Assembly: GCF_900537995.1 (NCBI RefSeq) | Contig: NZ_LR027880.1 | Span: 931,001 to 995,000 of the forward strand | Origin: Roseburia intestinalis L1-82 | GTDB lineage: Bacteria > Bacillota > Clostridia > Lachnospirales > Lachnospiraceae | DNA length: 64,000 bases | Direction of reading: 5' to 3' | Part shown: positions 61,290-64,000 of the stretch, piece by piece | Layout of the letters: each line of letters opens with the position of its first letter | Position numbering within the stretch: position 1 is the first letter of the stretch | Translations under genes and position numbers: made by a program | Notes under the pieces: model-generated | Seen by the model: only the letters and a program-made list of their open reading frames with translations | Told to the model about the DNA's origin: nothing | Database searches by the model: none

Positions 61290-64000
61290 ACCTGTATAAT
61301 AAGGCAGAAGCCATACTGAAAGGCAACACAGATAAATATCAAGATGCATATGGAATGTATAGAGTCAATGGTAAGACGTATAGAGCATTGCGGTCATGTG
61401 ATGCGACAGGGTATCATTATGTGACAGAAGGTGATGAAATTACAGAAATTACTGTAAGTGATTCATCGGAAAATGCCAAAAAGCGGATAGATGAGTATGC
61501 AGTAAAAAATGATACACAGGTTCTTTATTATAGTTATAATGGACATTTTTATAAGCAATTAACGTATGAATCGGTATATGATTCAGCATCGAAAAAATAT
61601 AAATATGTTGTATATGCAAATGCTTATGAAGAGATTTCTTTTGAAAAAACTTATGTAAAAATAAGCTGGAATCCGGTTAATAATGATACGGCCACAATGA
61701 AAAATAAAGCCGGAGACATGATGAAGGTTGGATATGAAGTGGTCTGCGATGGAAATACCAAGGTCTATAATATGCCGGGATTATTTTTGGATGCGTCAGA
61801 CGGAACCGTACATGAGATGATAACATCAGATGCAGCAAGACTGCCATATGTCATATTGAATTCAGGACAGCAGGTCAGCGTAAAAGTCCGTGCTGTATAT
61901 TATCATGAAGTGACAAGTAACAAACAGGAGGTATATTGGAACTGGAATGATAATAGCCAATATATTATAGAATCGAAACAGACGAAATATGTGGTGGACA
62001 TGTATGGTAAATGGTCGGACACCTATACTTATAAAAATTACTCTTTAAAGAAGTTATCACCGGTAACCGGTACAAAAGTTTCTGAAAAGGGAAAAGAGAT
62101 GTCAGTTACCTGGAATGCACAAAACGGAGTGGATAGCTATCGTGTGTATTACCTGCGAAGCAGCAAACCGTTAAATATTACGAATATAGAGAGCTTTTTA
62201 CAGTTTTACAATAAGAGGGGAACGCTGTACGATGCTTATGTAAATGCAAAAGGAGAAAACGATTCCTATGAAACGGATTCAGAGTATGCATCAGATCCGT
62301 ATTGTAATATTACAATAGATTCAGGACTGCCATATTTTTATTGTTCCGTCAGACTGGAATCTGCGGAAGAAGGATATTTTTCAGATGGAAGTTATTCAGA
62401 TGTCATAACTGCAACGGCCAGCATTAATGGAAACATACCGACAGTAAAAAATCTCAAAATAGAAAAGACGTACAATGGAGATGACTGGCAGCTCTCATGG
62501 ACGCCAATCGATGCGGATGTAGTCATTTATGTTTTTGAAGAAGGAAAGAAGCCGGCGCATTATAATTATGAGCTTTTGAACGCTTATGGTTACTATACGG
62601 ATGGTCAGGGACAGCAGAAAAAACTTTATTTAAAAGATGCACTTACGGAGCTTGAAAGTAAGGAAATAAGCAGTTATGTACGTTCTTACAAAGTGAAGGG
62701 AATCGATGGATCATACAGTGCAATCTCTTTAAAACCGGGCGTAAAATATACATTTGTTGCGCATACCTATGATGCAGGCAGTTCTCTTTATAACATACAA
62801 AAGAAGCCGGTGTTTACCGTAAATAAGGAAATAAAAGTAACAGATGCTCAAAAAAATCAAACATATAAAAATATATCTGTTGGCATGACTTATTATACGG
62901 CAATGAGTCCTGCTTCGAATATGGTAAGCTATACGGATAAGGTATCCGTACCGCGTGTATATACAAAGGCGGGAAAAAACAGTATAAAGTTATCTTTTAC
63001 CAGAGGAAGCTGTACCGGATATGAGATTTATCGTCTTTCAGGTAAAAAATATAAGAAAATAGCAACGACCACAGACTATGTCTATACAGATCAGAATTTA
63101 AAGGCAGGCACAAAATACTCCTACAAGGTACGCTCTTATTATTATGATCCGGACAGAAAAACGAAAAGTTACAGTATATATAAAAATTTTACTGTAAGTA
63201 CCAGCCGTGTAAATAACATTGTATTAAAGGTGGCTAAGAACTCAAAAAATACAGTGAAACTGACCTGGACAAAAGTAGGTTTTGCAACAAAATATGAGAT
63301 TTACAGAACTTCTGAGAGTGACAAGGATATCACAGAAATTTCAGGATGGATCAATTCGGGCAACAGTGCCGTAACAGTAGAAAATGCAAAGTATGAACTG
63401 GTGAAAACGATCACAAACGCAAAAACGACAACATACACGGACAAAAAGTTAAAATTCGGTGAGAGTTACACCTATCTGATCTGTGCATATTATAAAGACG
63501 GAAAAACATTAAAATACATTACCGCGTCGACCAGAGTTAAAATGCAGCTCGAGGAGCCGCGAAATCTCGTCCTTACCAATAAAGGCAAAAATGTAAGCGT
63601 TAAATGGGATGCGGACAAGTACGCTGCAGGCTATCAGATCCGATACATGGTATATGATAAATATGGTGAGAAAAAAACAGTTGCAGAAAAATATGTAACG
63701 GTAAAGAAAAATAAATACACCATTAAAGGATTATCGAGCGGAGAATACGTAAATGTATCGGTAAGGGCTTATAATTCCAAAAAAGAATACAGTGGATGGT
63801 CATCGTCAAAAGAATCTACATCACTTGCAACAGTAAAATCCATCAAAGCTGTTTATGATACGAAAAAGAATGCAGTAAAGATTACCTGGAAAAAGGTAAA
63901 AGGTGCGAAATATTATAAAGTCGTCCGTTCTGTATATACGCCGTTATGTAATACGGACGAAAAACTTTATGCAGCAACAGGTAACCTGATCGCAAAAGAT
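61262..64000 (+). CDS. Main part of the frameshifted Fn3-like secreted protein (continues beyond window)
   Basis: The frame is open without a stop from about 61184 to the window end, over 900 codons. It begins in phase with SGTDIDGFVNLYNKAEAILKG, which has no start codon or ribosome site nearby. Repeated units have the Fn3-like pattern VKLTWTKVGFATKYEIYRT ... YTDKKLKFGESYTYLICAYY ... VKITWKKVKGAKYYKVVRS. At least four to six such units are present. Domain style fits cell-surface adhesion or carbohydrate-related proteins of Lachnospiraceae. The 3' end and any anchor lie outside. Confidence 0.75.

Overview
The window looks like chromosome from a Gram-positive gut anaerobe of the Lachnospiraceae, most like Roseburia (inference). 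The sequence shows strong Shine-Dalgarno sites (AGGAGG) and TTGACA/TATAAT promoters. It also carries a T-box, a SCIFF peptide with its radical SAM maturase, a fused SecDF, a pyrophosphate-type phosphofructokinase and a eukaryotic-type (IleS2) isoleucyl-tRNA synthetase. Almost all of it is core chromosome. No rRNA, tRNA, prophage or CRISPR array was recognised. The only clear mobile gene is one IS4-like transposase.

Layout. 1-1540: end of a LytTR response regulator and its AgrC-like kinase. 1.95-5.5 kb: membrane-anchored, domain-swapped GH3 glycosidase with a GtrA-like protein. 5.6-9.9 kb: TetR regulator with a 32-bp palindromic operator and a two-subunit ABC exporter. 10-14.5 kb: membrane protein, Rpn-type nuclease, flavin reductase-like protein, ECF S component and branched-chain aminotransferase. 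14.7-24.1 kb: M32 carboxypeptidase, HAD phosphatase, DHH phosphoesterase, T-box-controlled ileS and glycogen phosphorylase. 24.2-29.8 kb: Tic20-like membrane protein, OmpR/histidine kinase pair, a ~319-bp imperfect inverted repeat, an S1-domain protein and a MarR regulator with two identical operators. 29.9-34.6 kb: lytic transglycosylase, AzlCD, lysA and small unknowns. 34.7-36.1 kb: insertion sequence. 36.3-41 kb: PPIase lipoprotein, asnS, hemolysin III-like protein and aldose-1-epimerase-like protein. 41-47.2 kb: TIGR04086 membrane protein, NCS2 permease, scfA, scfB and secDF. 47.3-49 kb: DUF1294 protein and glyA. 49-50.7 kb: two paralogous secreted proteins. 51-53.9 kb: acyltransferase / zinc-ribbon membrane protein / esterase operon. 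53.8-60.5 kb: PPi-PFK, radical SAM protein, cadherin-like membrane protein, clpC and a small unknown protein. 60.7-64 kb: a large secreted Fn3-like protein interrupted by a frameshift and running off the window.

The least explained signals are non-coding. Two unrelated families of hairpin arrays sit in 5' leaders (1.86 and 12.6 kb; 18.3 and 47.2 kb). Within each family the stems change in a compensatory way while loops or flanks are kept. A third structure is the ~319-bp folded element at 27.9-28.2 kb. Among proteins, the least explained are the acyltransferase/membrane/esterase cassette, the cadherin-like protein with two different 36-nt repeat arrays on opposite sides of the membrane, and the paired secreted paralogues.
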